64,000 bases of DNA, taken from positions 62,001 through 126,000 of the forward strand of contig NZ_BDBE01000039.1 of NCBI RefSeq assembly GCF_001612825.1. The letters are read 5' to 3'. Source of the stretch: Nocardia caishijiensis NBRC 108228. GTDB taxonomy: Bacteria > Actinomycetota > Actinomycetes > Mycobacteriales > Mycobacteriaceae. Positions within the stretch are counted from its first letter, which is position 1, and every line of letters begins with the position of its first letter. Under the pieces are notes generated by a model. The model ran no database searches. It was not told the origin of the DNA and was given only the letters and a program-made list of their open reading frames with translations. Positions 32,922 through 43,346 of the stretch are shown one piece after another. Made by a program: the position numbers and the translations under genes.

Positions 32922-33668
32922 GTGGAGACAGCCAGCGTGCAGACCGTGACCCGAGCCCTGTCGGTGCTCGACTGCTTTCGTGGCGGCGAGGAACGCGGCG
33001 TCTCGGAAGTCGCACGCGCACAAGGACTCGCGGTCAGCACCACCCACCGGTTGCTCGGTGCGCTGGTGCAGGCGGGCTTTCTGGAGAAGGACGCCGAGTC
33101 CAGTCGGTATCGCATGGGCGGGGCCCTGGCCGAATACGGCCAGATCGCCTACCGCCAGCACAAGATCTACCTCGCCGAGCCCTGCCTGGAACAGCTGGCC
33201 GCCACCACCGGGGCGACGGGCTCGGTCGCGACCCGTCACGGAATCCACGCCGTGCTCCTCGGCACCAGCCGGTGGCGCGAGAGCGACGGGCACAAACTGC
33301 AGGGTGTGCGGCTACCGCTGCACGCCAGCGCCCTCGGCAAAGCCCTGCTCGCCTGGTCCGACGTCGACGACGACGAGTTGCGCTCGCTGCCCTACGAGGA
33401 GGGCACCGAGCGATCGGTCACCGGGCCGGAGGAACTCCGCGCCGAACTCGTCACCACCCGCCAGCGGGGCTACGCCTTCAACGACCGCGAACTCGACCCC
33501 GGATTCCGCACCATCGGTCTGCCGATCCTCGACCCCGGGGGTCGGTGCCGGTTCGCGCTCGGCCTGCGCGGACCCGTCACGTTGATGATCGATGAGCGGG
33601 TGCCGTTCTTCGTCGAGCTGGCCAAGGTCACCGCGGCCGAGATCGCCGCCAAGTTCGCGGCGGCCTGA
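32922..33668 (+). CDS. IclR-family regulator of the DszB-like operon
   Basis: 248 residues from GTG 32922. The winged HTH is GVSEVARAQGLAVSTTHRLL (residues ~27-46); the effector domain has LHASALGKALLAWSD and the closing GLPILDPGG / ALGLRGPVTLM strands. It is divergent from the eight-gene desulfinase operon across 208 bp with a clear dyad, which makes it the probable regulator. IclR proteins commonly bind aromatic acids or small organic metabolites, so the inducer may be an aromatic intermediate. Its stop is followed by a hairpin. Confidence 0.88.
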   Translation: METASVQTVTRALSVLDCFRGGEERGVSEVARAQGLAVSTTHRLLGALVQAGFLEKDAESSRYRMGGALAEYGQIAYRQHKIYLAEPCLEQLAATTGATGSVATRHGIHAVLLGTSRWRESDGHKLQGVRLPLHASALGKALLAWSDVDDDELRSLPYEEGTERSVTGPEELRAELVTTRQRGYAFNDRELDPGFRTIGLPILDPGGRCRFALGLRGPVTLMIDERVPFFVELAKVTAAEIAAKFAAA

Positions 33669-33703
33669 AGACCGGTCGAGCACGCCTTTCGATTGCCGGT
33701 GAA

Positions 33704-33725
33704 AACCCCGCGCGCACACGGGGTT
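33704..33725. terminator. Hairpin after the IclR gene
   Basis: Perfect inverted repeat AACCCCG / CGGGGTT with an 8-nt loop, 36 bases after the IclR stop and before the MFS gene on the same strand. Confidence 0.55.
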
Positions 33726-33771
33726 ACGCCGGATACGGTGGCGAAAGTGGTTTGTCGAGGAAAGGACCGCA

Positions 33772-35178
33772 GTGGCGACCGATACGGCGGACCCGGCTGT
33801 CGGGCTGCGTTCCGAGCGAGGTGCGGTACTCGCCTCGCTCATGCTCTCGACCTCGCTGATCGCGCTCGACTCCACGATCATCGCCACGGCGGTCCTCACC
33901 ATCACCGATTCGCTCGGTGGGTTCGCCCTGTTCCCCTGGTTGTTCTCGATCTACCTGCTCGCCCAGGCGGTGACGGTGCCGATCTACGGCAAACTCGCCG
34001 ACATGGTCGGGCGCAAACCGGTGATCCTGTTCGGGATCGCCGTGTTCGCGCTGGGTTCGCTGCTGTGTGGCCTGGCCTCGAGCATGCTCGCGCTCATCGT
34101 GTTCCGCGCCGTCCAGGGAATCGGCGCGGGTGCGATCCAGCCGATGACGATGGTCATCGCCAGCGACCTCTACACCCTGGCCGAACGGGCCAGGATGCAG
34201 GGCTACATGGCCGGTGTCTGGGCCGGGTCGGCGGTGCTCGGCCCGCTGCTGGGTGGTCTGCTGTCCGATCACGCGGATTGGCGGTGGATCTTTCTGATCA
34301 ACCTGCCGCTGTGCGCGGTGGCGGCGTGGATGTTGGTGCGGCACTTCAGCGAATCGGCGCCACGGAGCCGTCAGCGGATCGACTACCTCGGCGCGGTGCT
34401 GCTCACGCTCGGCGGCGGGGCGCTGATCCTGGCCCTGCTCGAGGGCGGGCAGGCGTGGGCGTGGGGATCACCGGTGTCGATCGGGCTGTTCGCGGGGAGC
34501 ACGGTGGTGCTCGCCGCGTTCGCCGTGGTGGAGACGCGGGTGGCGAATCCGGTTCTGCCCGTGTGGGTTTTCACCCGCCGGATCGTGATCGCCAGTAGCA
34601 CGGTCTCGCTGCTCGTCGGCGCGGTCGTGCTGGGATTGACCTCCTACGTCCCGACCTTCGCCCAGGGGGTGCTGGGCACCAGTGCCCTGGTCGCTGGATT
34701 CGCCGTCGGCGGGTTGACCCTCGGCTGGCCGCTGGCGGCGACCCTGTCGGGGAAGCTCTACCTGCGCTGGGGTTTTCGCATCACCGCTCTGCTCGGCAGC
34801 ACCCTCGCTGTGGCCGGTTGCGCCACGACGCTGTTCATCGGCGCCGGGACCAGCCCGTGGCAGATCGCGGGTTCGTGCTTTTTGATCGGCGGCGGGATGG
34901 GCCTGGTCGCCTCCCCCACCCTGATCGCCGCGCAGAACAGCGCACCGTGGCAGGAGCGGGGCGTGGTGACCTCGGCCAACATGTTCGCCCGCTCCCTCGG
35001 CAGCGCGCTCGGCGTCGCCGTGTTCGGCGCCGTGGTCAACACCGGCATCACCGACCCCGACCACCCCACCCCCGGCGAACTCGCCTCAGGCATCCACCTG
35101 GTGTTCGCCGCACTCCTGGCCATGGCGGTGATCATGTTCGCGGCCGCGGCCACCATGCCCGGCCGAACCGCCGACTGA
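33772..35178 (+). CDS. MFS drug/proton antiporter (DHA2 type, 14 helices)
   Basis: 468 residues from GTG 33772 (CTTCGAGG-like site is absent, but AGGAAAGG lies a little upstream). About 14 membrane helices. Motif A is GKLADMVGRKPVI, motif C-like glycine/proline region VWAGSAVLGPLLGGLLSD, and the DHA2 motif D1 near LIALDSTIIATAVLTI (conserved Asp in helix 1). DHA2 members export amphiphilic drugs or toxic metabolites in exchange for protons. It has no obvious regulator next to it and ends before a hairpin. Confidence 0.87.
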   Translation: MATDTADPAVGLRSERGAVLASLMLSTSLIALDSTIIATAVLTITDSLGGFALFPWLFSIYLLAQAVTVPIYGKLADMVGRKPVILFGIAVFALGSLLCGLASSMLALIVFRAVQGIGAGAIQPMTMVIASDLYTLAERARMQGYMAGVWAGSAVLGPLLGGLLSDHADWRWIFLINLPLCAVAAWMLVRHFSESAPRSRQRIDYLGAVLLTLGGGALILALLEGGQAWAWGSPVSIGLFAGSTVVLAAFAVVETRVANPVLPVWVFTRRIVIASSTVSLLVGAVVLGLTSYVPTFAQGVLGTSALVAGFAVGGLTLGWPLAATLSGKLYLRWGFRITALLGSTLAVAGCATTLFIGAGTSPWQIAGSCFLIGGGMGLVASPTLIAAQNSAPWQERGVVTSANMFARSLGSALGVAVFGAVVNTGITDPDHPTPGELASGIHLVFAALLAMAVIMFAAAATMPGRTAD

Positions 35179-35213
35179 CCTCCGGTCGCGGCGGTCGATG
35201 CCCGAGCGGCCAT

Positions 35214-35238
35214 CGCCCGACGCGGGGTGCCTCGGGCG
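35214..35238. terminator. Hairpin between MFS gene and convergent hypothetical gene
   Basis: CGCCCGA / TCGGGCG inverted repeat with an 11-nt loop, about 35 bases after the MFS stop and 24 bases from the convergent stop. Confidence 0.45.
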
Positions 35239-35261
35239 GTGGTCCGTGCCGACGAACGTGG

Positions 35262-36485
35262 TCAGGCGGATCGCTGTTCGGTGCCGCGCACCACCTCGAC
35301 CCGCTCCTGCGGCGCGAATTCGACGACGCGGCGGATGCGTGAGTTCGCGACCGGAGCCAGGTCGACGGTGATCGGTGTCCCCGATCCGGTGCGGGTGATC
35401 GCGGTGATCCGGTCCTGGAGGAACCCGTCGGGAACCGGAACCCGGATGATGTCACCCACTGCCAGTGCCTCCGCGGCGATCTCACCGCCGGTCGTCGGTG
35501 CGGCGAATTCACCGCACCGGGTCGGCCCGGTGCTCGCACCGAGTCCGCGCTCGGCGATGGTCCACCACACCTGCTCGCCCGACAGAGCGGGTTCTCGAAC
35601 GCCGGACGCTGCCGCGGTATCGCTGCGGGCGCGCGGCCGTTCCTGCGACCACAGCGGCTCGCCGGGATCGGAAGTGTCACCGGGACCGCCGCGCGGGTGC
35701 GCGGAGGGCGCATCGGAGTTGTTCCCGGCCGGTGCGGCGGAGCGCGGGCCGAGCAACTCCGGTACCGACGGCCCGGGTGCGGGTTCGTCCGGAGCACCGT
35801 GCCGCGCCGACGAGGTGAGTCGCTGGTGCCAGGCGAGTACGCGGTCGCGTTCGGCTTCGGCGGCGGCGCGGGTTTCGTGCAGGGAGATGTGGCGGCGGGT
35901 CGGGGCGTTGCGTGGGTGGGTCGTGCCCGCGGCGCCGTCGACGACGAGGATCCAGCGGGCGCCGACGGCGCGGTCGCGGCGGGCCGCGACCCGGTCGGCG
36001 AGGGCGTGGCCCGGGGTCGCGCCAAGGCGCTCGGCGGCTTCCTCGATGCTCTCGACGAGACCGAGCGAGCGCAGCAGTTCGGCGGCCGAGAGTTCCGAGG
36101 TGTCGAGCTCCTGGGCGAGAGCGGGCATGGGAGTCCTGCGGCGCCACCCGATCCGGGCGCAGTGTTCGTGTTGGGTGAACCACAGTCGGCTGCCGGAACG
36201 GCGATGGGCGTCGATCACGACCGCCCACCAGTCCCACTCGGGTTCGGCGACCAGACGGGTCCGCACCCAGCGCTCGCGCTCGGCGGTGGACACCCGGTCC
36301 TCGGGTGGCACGAAGTTGCGCAGTGCGGTGCGGATCGCCGATTCCGTTCGCCCGAGCGTGTGCGCGGTGCGGGTCAGGTCCACGCCCGCGCGCAGGTCGT
36401 CGGCCAGGACGCGGTATTCCGATTCGCGCCAGGTGGTTCCGTGCCTCCGTGGTGGCCGCGGATCGCCGCGGTGGTCGTCACTCAT
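35262..36485 (-). CDS. Hypothetical protein with N-terminal helix-turn-helix-like segment
   Basis: 407 residues from ATG 36485. Residues ~15-65 (TTWRESEYRVLADDLRAG, AHTLGRTESAIRTALRNF) look like a SANT/sigma-like DNA-binding unit. A conserved-looking globular region follows (WAVVIDAHRRSGSRLWFTQ, then a strand ARWILVVDGAAG), then ~100 residues rich in Pro, Ala, Ser and Gly, and a C-terminal small beta domain (VGDIIRVPVPDGFLQDRITA) resembling an SH3-like or OB barrel. I do not recognise the family. Monocistronic, tail-to-tail with the MFS gene. Confidence 0.65.
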   Translation of the reverse strand: MSDDHRGDPRPPRRHGTTWRESEYRVLADDLRAGVDLTRTAHTLGRTESAIRTALRNFVPPEDRVSTAERERWVRTRLVAEPEWDWWAVVIDAHRRSGSRLWFTQHEHCARIGWRRRTPMPALAQELDTSELSAAELLRSLGLVESIEEAAERLGATPGHALADRVAARRDRAVGARWILVVDGAAGTTHPRNAPTRRHISLHETRAAAEAERDRVLAWHQRLTSSARHGAPDEPAPGPSVPELLGPRSAAPAGNNSDAPSAHPRGGPGDTSDPGEPLWSQERPRARSDTAAASGVREPALSGEQVWWTIAERGLGASTGPTRCGEFAAPTTGGEIAAEALAVGDIIRVPVPDGFLQDRITAITRTGSGTPITVDLAPVANSRIRRVVEFAPQERVEVVRGTEQRSA

Positions 36486-36618
36486 GTCGTGCCCCCGTTC
36501 TCGCACCGCCCGGCAACACTCGCCGGGCCAGTTGTGTGACACCTCGACGATACCGCTGGGGTATGACAGAAAACGCTTGTCTGCCAGCGGCTTTCCAGCA
36601 AACGGCGACCCACCGCGT

Positions 36619-38034
36619 TCAGTGCGTGCGCGCGACCTCCTCGCGGCCGAAGGCGTAGTAGCCCGCGCACACCAGCACGCCCCACACCGCGCCGACCATC
36701 AGCGCCGTGCGTCCGCCGTCGGTCCACAGCAGCAGCACGACGACCAGGCCGAGGAAACCGAGCGCCGCCCAGGTGGTCACCGGGGCACCGGGCAACCGGT
36801 AGTCGCCGGCGGGCAGCGCACCGGCGCGCACCTCGGCGCGGTACTTCAGGTGGCACACCAGGATCACGCCCCAGACGACGATGATCCCCACCGTGCTCAC
36901 CGAGGTGATGTAGGCGAACGCCTTGTCCGGCGAGATCACGTTCACCACCACACCGATCACCATCGCCCCCGCCGACGCGCAGATGCCGGTGAACGGCACC
37001 GACTGCTTGCTCAGTTTCGCGAACCCCGCCGGTGCCTCCTCGTGCAGCGCGAGACTGCGCAGCATGCGGCCGGTCGAGTAGATCCCGGAGTTGCACGACG
37101 ACAGCGCCGCGGTGAGCAGCACGAAGTTGATGATGCCCGCGGCGGCCGGGATCCCGATCTGCTCGAACACCTCGACGAACGGGCTGCGCCCGGCGTGGAA
37201 ACTGCGCCAGCCTGCCACCGACATGATCACCACGAGCGCACCGACATAGAACAGGCCGATCCGGAACGGCAGGGTGTTGATCGCCTTGCGCAGGGTGGTC
37301 TTCGGATCACGGGCCTCCCCCGCGGTCACACCGACCAATTCGACACCGACGTAAGCGAACACCACGATCTGCAACACCAGCAGGGTCTGCCCGAAGCCGT
37401 GCGGGAACACGCCACCGTCGGCCCACAGGTTGGTCACCGTCGGGTCCGCCGCGTGACCGAATCCGAATACCAGCACACCGATGCCGATCAGGATCATCGC
37501 CAGGATCGCGGTCACCTTGATCGCCGAGAACCAGAATTCGCCCTCACCGAACAGGCGCACCGAGATGAGGTTGGCGGTGAACAGCACCGCCAGCACGACC
37601 AGCGCGGTCACCCACTGCGGGATGTCGAACCAGTACCGCACGTAGTGCCCGGCGACGGTGATCTCGGCCATGCAGGTCGACACCCACACCGCCCAGTACG
37701 ACCAGCCGGTGGCGAACCCGGCGAAACGGCCGAGGAATTCGTGCGCGTATTCGGCGAAGCTGCCCGAGACCGGACGGTAGGTGAGCAGCTCACCGAGCGC
37801 GCGCATGATGACGAAGATCGCCGACCCGGCGGCGAGATAGGCCAGGATCAGCGACGGCCCGGCCTGTTCGATCGCCGCACCGGAGCCGTAGAACAGGCCG
37901 GTGCCGATGGCACCGCCGATGGCGATCATCTGGATCGTGCGCGGATCGAGCCCGCGCGCGTAGCCTTCCTCCGACGGTGTGGTCGGGGCGTCGGTCGGCG
38001 CGGCGGTGGGTAGGCCGGGGCCGTCAACGGACAT
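36619..38034 (-). CDS. APC-family amino-acid permease
   Basis: 471 residues with about 12 membrane helices. The first helix contains the substrate-binding GGAIGTGLFYGSG motif of AAT-type permeases, followed by the conserved ALGELLTYRPVSGSFAEYA stretch and EARDPKTTLRKAINTLPFRI between helices 6 and 7. The AAT group (AnsP, GabP, CycA, ProY) imports amino acids with protons. Which one is not decidable here. It is divergent from the LLM gene at 38179. Confidence 0.88.
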   Translation of the reverse strand: MSVDGPGLPTAAPTDAPTTPSEEGYARGLDPRTIQMIAIGGAIGTGLFYGSGAAIEQAGPSLILAYLAAGSAIFVIMRALGELLTYRPVSGSFAEYAHEFLGRFAGFATGWSYWAVWVSTCMAEITVAGHYVRYWFDIPQWVTALVVLAVLFTANLISVRLFGEGEFWFSAIKVTAILAMILIGIGVLVFGFGHAADPTVTNLWADGGVFPHGFGQTLLVLQIVVFAYVGVELVGVTAGEARDPKTTLRKAINTLPFRIGLFYVGALVVIMSVAGWRSFHAGRSPFVEVFEQIGIPAAAGIINFVLLTAALSSCNSGIYSTGRMLRSLALHEEAPAGFAKLSKQSVPFTGICASAGAMVIGVVVNVISPDKAFAYITSVSTVGIIVVWGVILVCHLKYRAEVRAGALPAGDYRLPGAPVTTWAALGFLGLVVVLLLWTDGGRTALMVGAVWGVLVCAGYYAFGREEVARTH

Positions 38035-38178
38035 GGCGGGATCCTTCCTTCGTGTCGATCAGTGCTGCACGCTACCGCTGCGCAACCGTGCCGCCGATCA
38101 CCCCTGCCGCTCGGGCGGAAATACCCGGGCCGCCGCACCGGTTGGCCTACGAAGGGGATTGCCACGCGAAGGAGACTC

Positions 38179-39171
<993 letters not shown>

Positions 39172-39177
39172 CCCACC

Positions 39178-39996
39178 TCAACGGAGTCGGAATCCCATGG
39201 TGGTCAACGACTCCCGCAACCGGTGCCTGCCGTTGAGCGCGGCTTCGGAGCCGAGGCGGGCCAAGACCCGCTCGGTCCAGGAGAACGGGAGCCCCTGGTC
39301 GCCGTAGACCGCGCCGATCCGCTGCTCGTAGGCGGCGACCGGTTCGCGCTGGCCGGGCAGGTCGTAGGTCTCCTGGTGCAGCACGGCGGCCTGGGGCAGG
39401 CGCGGCTTGACCCGCGTGCCCTCCGCCGGGTCGGGATACCCGACCACCAGCCCGAAGACGGGGAACACGTGGGCGGGCAGGTTCAGTTCCGCCACGACCT
39501 GCTCGGGGTCGTTGCGCAACGCACCGATGTAGACGGTGCCGAGCCCGAGCGATTCGGCGGCGATCACCGCGTTCTGGGCGGCGAGCGCGGCATCGACCAC
39601 ACCGACGTAGCTGGATTCCAGGTAGTCGACACCGTCGAGGGGCGCGCGGTGATCGTCGGCGAGTTGCCGTAAGCGGGCGAAGTCGGCCGTCCACACCAGC
39701 AGCACCGGCGCCTGCTCGATGTGCGCCTGGCCGCCCGCGATCGCCGCCAGCCGCGCCCGCCGCGCCGGATCACGGACCTCGATCACGCTCCACGCCTGCA
39801 GATTCGACGAGGTCGGCGCCGACTGCGCCGCCGAAACCAGCAGGCGGATCGTCTCCGGCGCGACGGGATCGGGCAGGTAGCGACGCACCGATTTGTGTTC
39901 GTGCAACACCTCGAGCACGGTGTTCCACTGCGCGGGAACGGCGGCGTCGGGGTCCGCGTAGCGCTGCTGGACTGGGTGGGAGGCGGTCTGCGTCAT
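39178..39996 (-). CDS. NADPH-dependent nitroreductase (NfsA/FRP type)
   Basis: 272 residues. The N-terminal FMN-binding motif HKSVRRYLPDPV, APTSSNLQAWSVIEV, the dimer/FMN loop AAESLGLGTVYIGALRND, and VFGLVVGYPDP are typical of NfsA-type flavoproteins. The enzyme reduces nitroaromatics, quinones or FMN in the cytoplasm. It could supply reduced flavin to nearby monooxygenases, but this is speculative. ATG 39996 is preferred; a GTG at 40014 is in frame. Tail-to-tail with the LLM gene, six bases apart. Confidence 0.85.
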   Translation of the reverse strand: MTQTASHPVQQRYADPDAAVPAQWNTVLEVLHEHKSVRRYLPDPVAPETIRLLVSAAQSAPTSSNLQAWSVIEVRDPARRARLAAIAGGQAHIEQAPVLLVWTADFARLRQLADDHRAPLDGVDYLESSYVGVVDAALAAQNAVIAAESLGLGTVYIGALRNDPEQVVAELNLPAHVFPVFGLVVGYPDPAEGTRVKPRLPQAAVLHQETYDLPGQREPVAAYEQRIGAVYGDQGLPFSWTERVLARLGSEAALNGRHRLRESLTTMGFRLR

Positions 39997-40119
39997 AGCG
40001 CCATCGTCGGTCACGGTGGTGGGAGCCGTCTGCGATAACTCTCACCGTGAATCCAATGCCACGGCCGATAGACTCCCTCTACGGGGAGCTCGCCGCCCGG
40101 CGGGACCGGAAAGTGCGTC

Positions 40120-40716
40120 ATGGCCAAGGTGTTCGACCGGATCGACGACAAGTTACAGGCGTTCATCGCCGACCAACCGATGTACTTCGTGGGGACCGCG
40201 CCCTCGTCCGGCGGTCATATCAATGTGTCCCCCAAGGGATACCGCGACACCTTCGCCGTCCTGGACGACCACACCGTCGCCTACCTCGATCTGTTCGGCA
40301 GCGGCTCGGAGACGATCGCGCACCTGCGTGACAACGGCCGCATCACCGTGATGTTCTGCTCGTTCTCCCGCGTCGCCCGCATCCTGCGTCTGCTCGGTAC
40401 CGGGCGGATCGTGCGGCCCGATTCGGCCGAGTTCGACACGCTGCGTGCGCGATTCGGCACCGAGCACCCCGGTGTGCGTGCGGTGATCGTGGTCTCGGTC
40501 GACCGGATCGCCGACTCGTGCGGCTGGTCGGTGCCCCGGATGGACCTGGTGGAGGAGCGCTCCGTCCTCGACGAGGCGCACACCCGCCGCACCGACGACG
40601 ATTTCGCGCGGCGTATCGCGGGCGACAACTCGGCCAGCATCGATGGTCTGCCAGCGCTGGAACCCGACCACCCGTTGCCGTCCACCGTCTGGGCTAGCGG
40701 CGAGAGCGCGCGATGA
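40120..40716 (+). CDS. Pyridoxamine-5'-phosphate-oxidase-like flavin/F420-binding protein
   Basis: 198 residues. The split-barrel fold begins with MYFVGTAPSSGGHINVSPKGY, then VAYLDLFGSGSETIAHLRDN, MFCSFSRVARILRLLGTGRI and VSVDRIADSCGWSVPRM. This subgroup of PPOX-like proteins binds FMN, F420 or haem; activity is unknown. Its 3' end overlaps that of the convergent amidotransferase by 23 bp. Confidence 0.83.
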   Translation: MAKVFDRIDDKLQAFIADQPMYFVGTAPSSGGHINVSPKGYRDTFAVLDDHTVAYLDLFGSGSETIAHLRDNGRITVMFCSFSRVARILRLLGTGRIVRPDSAEFDTLRARFGTEHPGVRAVIVVSVDRIADSCGWSVPRMDLVEERSVLDEAHTRRTDDDFARRIAGDNSASIDGLPALEPDHPLPSTVWASGESAR

Positions 40717-41425
40717 AGCGGCGCAGCAGTTCCCTGGGTACGGGCACCGATTCGCGGCGCCCGAGTTCGACAAGCATGCCCGCCTCGCTCGGGTCGAAGT
40801 AGCCCGCGTGCCGGTAGGCCTCGATCCGCACCGCCAGCCCGGTGCCGTCGAGCTCGGGATGGAACTGGGTGGCGTAGACATTGCGTCCCACCCGGATCAT
40901 CTGCACCAGGCAGGTGTCGGAACCGGCGAGCAGCACCGCGCCCGGCGGCACCTCCTGGCAGGCCTCCTTGTGGCCGACGAAGGCGCGGAAGGTGCGGGGG
41001 ACGCCGGTGAGCAGCGGATCGTCGGCGCCGTCGGTCAGCACGACCGTGCACGCGCCGACGGCCTCGCCGTACCGGTCGGAGCCGACTTCGCCGCCGAGTA
41101 CGTCGGCCAGGATGCCCAGGCCGTAGCAGGCGCCGAAGTAGGGGAAATCCCGGTCGACGATCTCGGCGATCAGCGTGCGCAGCGGCGGTTCGAACCGTCG
41201 TTGGTAGTCGTACTTCTCCGGCTCGGGTGCGCTCACGTTGCTTGGGCCGCCACCGACGATCACGGCACAGAAGTCGTCGAGGTCGATCTCGGGCAACCCC
41301 CGATCCATCTCGATGCGCACCACCTCGTCGTCGGTGAGTTCGGCGGCGCGCAGCAGCGCGGCGTACTCGTCGTCGGACGCGGCGCGTTCGGGGCGCAGCT
41401 GAAGCAACAGGCAGGGCTTGGTCAT
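40694..41425 (-). CDS. Class I glutamine amidotransferase-like protein
   Basis: 243 residues. The catalytic trio is Cys100 in YFGACYGLGIL, His189 and Glu191 in QFHPELD, and the oxyanion strand is VIVGGGPSNVS. There is no synthetase partner, so it belongs to the stand-alone GuaA_1-like group (YfeJ/GATase1), which hydrolyses gamma-glutamyl amides or glutamine for unknown partners. ATG 41425 is chosen over an upstream start at 41485. Convergent overlap of 23 bp with the PPOX gene. Confidence 0.85.
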   Translation of the reverse strand: MTKPCLLLQLRPERAASDDEYAALLRAAELTDDEVVRIEMDRGLPEIDLDDFCAVIVGGGPSNVSAPEPEKYDYQRRFEPPLRTLIAEIVDRDFPYFGACYGLGILADVLGGEVGSDRYGEAVGACTVVLTDGADDPLLTGVPRTFRAFVGHKEACQEVPPGAVLLAGSDTCLVQMIRVGRNVYATQFHPELDGTGLAVRIEAYRHAGYFDPSEAGMLVELGRRESVPVPRELLRRFIARSRR

Positions 41426-41481
41426 CGTCGAGCCATCCCTCCGCAGTCTCGTCGGGTCGGCTACCGACGATACTGCGCAGG

Positions 41482-42480
41482 TCACGGCACCGCGCTCACC
41501 GCGACGGCCGATTCGGACAGACTGCCGAGATACAGGGTGCCCTCGTGCTCGACCACCGAGGTGACCATCGCGAAGTCGTCACCCGCCCGTTGCAGGTCGT
41601 GTACCACCGTGCCGTCCGAATCGAGCGCGATCACCCAGGCAGTGCGGGCGGGTGCCGGGCGCAGCCGTTCCGGCAGCGCCCACGCCAACCGACGGAAGAT
41701 GCCCGGCAACGCCAGCATCCGGTCCAGCAACGCGTTGCGTGGTGCGACCATCCCGACCCAGACCAGACCGTCGCTGCCGAGCGACATGTTGTCCGGCGAG
41801 CCGGGCAGGTTCTCGACGAGGTGATCGACGGTTCCGGTGCGCGGGCCCGCCAGCCAGTACCGGGTGATCCGGTAGGCGCCGGTCTCGGCCACGAGCACCC
41901 ACGAGAGGTCCGGCGCCAGCACGACCCCGTTCGCGAACTGCAGCCCGTCGATCAGCACCTCCACCTGCCCGCCCGGATCGCGGCGGACCAACCTGCCGCT
42001 GCCGGAATGCTCGAGGATGTCGCCCATCCACTGTTCGAACGGCCAGCGCCGCGACGACTCCGAGAAATAGATGGTGCCGTCGTCGTCGCGCACGACATTG
42101 CTGGGGAAGATGATCGGTTCACCGTCGATCTCGGTGAGGACGGGCTCCAGTTCGCCACCGGCGGCGACCGACCGGAACACGCCGTGGCCCGCGACACAGA
42201 TCAGCAGCGAACCGTCGGCATCGGCATGCATTCCCAGCGGCCTGCCCGCCGCGTGCGCGATCTTCTCGGCGGTGCCGTCGGCGGGGTCCACGCGCCAAAT
42301 GGTGCCGTCCTCGGTGCCGGTGACCACGTGTCCGTCAGGGGTGAGCACCACGTCTTCCGGCGCGGTCCCTGGCAGCGGCAGCAGACGAAGCGCGGGGAGC
42401 GCGGGGTCGCTGTTCGGCTGCCCGGCGCGTGCGGTGGCGCGGGGCGGGGTCCATCGGTGCGGTCGCATTCGCATGCCCAT
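41482..42480 (-). CDS. SMP-30/gluconolactonase/strictosidine-synthase-like protein
   Basis: 332 residues. A six-bladed beta-propeller pattern is visible: PEDVVLTPDGHVVTGTEDGTI, GMHADADGSLLIC, SNVVRDDDGTIYFSE, GLQFANGVVLAPD (metal-site Asn), SPDNMSLGSDGLVWVG and a final blade ending LGSLSESAVAV. No signal peptide, although the N-terminus is basic. Family members are Ca2+-dependent lactonases or Pictet-Spengler enzymes. It may hydrolyse a lactone. A gluconokinase lies 1.3 kb away, so gluconolactone is a loose possibility. Confidence 0.83.
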   Translation of the reverse strand: MGMRMRPHRWTPPRATARAGQPNSDPALPALRLLPLPGTAPEDVVLTPDGHVVTGTEDGTIWRVDPADGTAEKIAHAAGRPLGMHADADGSLLICVAGHGVFRSVAAGGELEPVLTEIDGEPIIFPSNVVRDDDGTIYFSESSRRWPFEQWMGDILEHSGSGRLVRRDPGGQVEVLIDGLQFANGVVLAPDLSWVLVAETGAYRITRYWLAGPRTGTVDHLVENLPGSPDNMSLGSDGLVWVGMVAPRNALLDRMLALPGIFRRLAWALPERLRPAPARTAWVIALDSDGTVVHDLQRAGDDFAMVTSVVEHEGTLYLGSLSESAVAVSAVP

Positions 42481-42593
42481 TGCTACCACGCCTGGCGAGG
42501 ATCGTCGGGCGGGTAGCGTTGCGGGACCGGAGGTTTGGCACATCGTCGAGCGACCCGGCCGTGCGGACCGTTGATCGCGGCTACAGTGCGGCG

Positions 42594-43340
42594 GTGGATA
42601 CCGGCTCCGTCAGCACGTCGTTCGAACGCCTGCTCGCCCCGCAGCCCGCGCCGCCCTGGTGGCTGGTGCTCGTCACCGGGGCGGTGGCACTGGTTCTGGT
42701 CGGGTACCGGCCGCTGTGGCGGGTCACCCGCGCGGCCGTCACCGTGGCGCACGAGGGTGGACACGCCCTGTTCGCGCTGCTCACCGGGCGCAGGCTGCAC
42801 GCGATCACCCTGCACACCGACACCTCGGGACTCACCGTCTCCAGCGGCAGGCCAACGGGCCCGGGCATGATCCTCACCGCGATGGCCGGATACCCGGCGC
42901 CCGCGCTGCTCGGCGTCGGCTACGCGGCACTGCTCGGTTCCGGCCGGGTGTCGGTGATGCTGTGGGCCACGCTCGCGATGCTCGTCGCGGTACTGATCAA
43001 GGTGCGCAATGTGTACGGCCTGCTGACAGTGCTCGTGCTCGGCGCCCTGGTGTTCGGCGTCTCCTGGTACGGCAACGACTTGCTCCAGGCCGGTTTCGCG
43101 TATCTGGCCGCGTGGTTCCTGTTGGCCGCGGCCGTTCGGCCCGTGCTCGAACTACAGCGCGGCAGGCGCAGGCAGCCGGGCCGCACCGATTCCGACGCCG
43201 ATCAGCTCGCCCACCTCACCCACCTGCCCGCCCTGCTGTGGGTGCTGTTCTTCGCGGTGGTGTGCCTGGCGGCCGCGGTGGTCGGGGCCTGGTTCATGCT
43301 CGCGCCCGTCGAACAGCTGCACCCGTTGTTTCAACGGTGA
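42594..43340 (+). CDS. M50-family membrane metallopeptidase
   Basis: 248 residues from GTG 42594, with about five to six membrane helices. The zinc motif HEGGH (His53, Glu54, His57) lies at the end of a membrane helix, as in intramembrane proteases of the M50B (SpoIVFB) group; a later Asn-containing helix (VRNVYGLLTVLVLG) may give the third ligand. The family cleaves single-span substrates such as anti-sigma factors; no such gene is adjacent. An upstream in-frame stretch overlaps the SMP-30 promoter. Confidence 0.82.
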   Translation: MDTGSVSTSFERLLAPQPAPPWWLVLVTGAVALVLVGYRPLWRVTRAAVTVAHEGGHALFALLTGRRLHAITLHTDTSGLTVSSGRPTGPGMILTAMAGYPAPALLGVGYAALLGSGRVSVMLWATLAMLVAVLIKVRNVYGLLTVLVLGALVFGVSWYGNDLLQAGFAYLAAWFLLAAAVRPVLELQRGRRRQPGRTDSDADQLAHLTHLPALLWVLFFAVVCLAAAVVGAWFMLAPVEQLHPLFQR

Positions 43341-43346
43341 TCTGTT

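Noticed and set aside
35227..38013. 928-codon open frame on the plus strand
   Set aside because: It runs antisense to the hypothetical gene at 35262 and the amino-acid permease, and its product is low-complexity Arg/Ser/His sequence.
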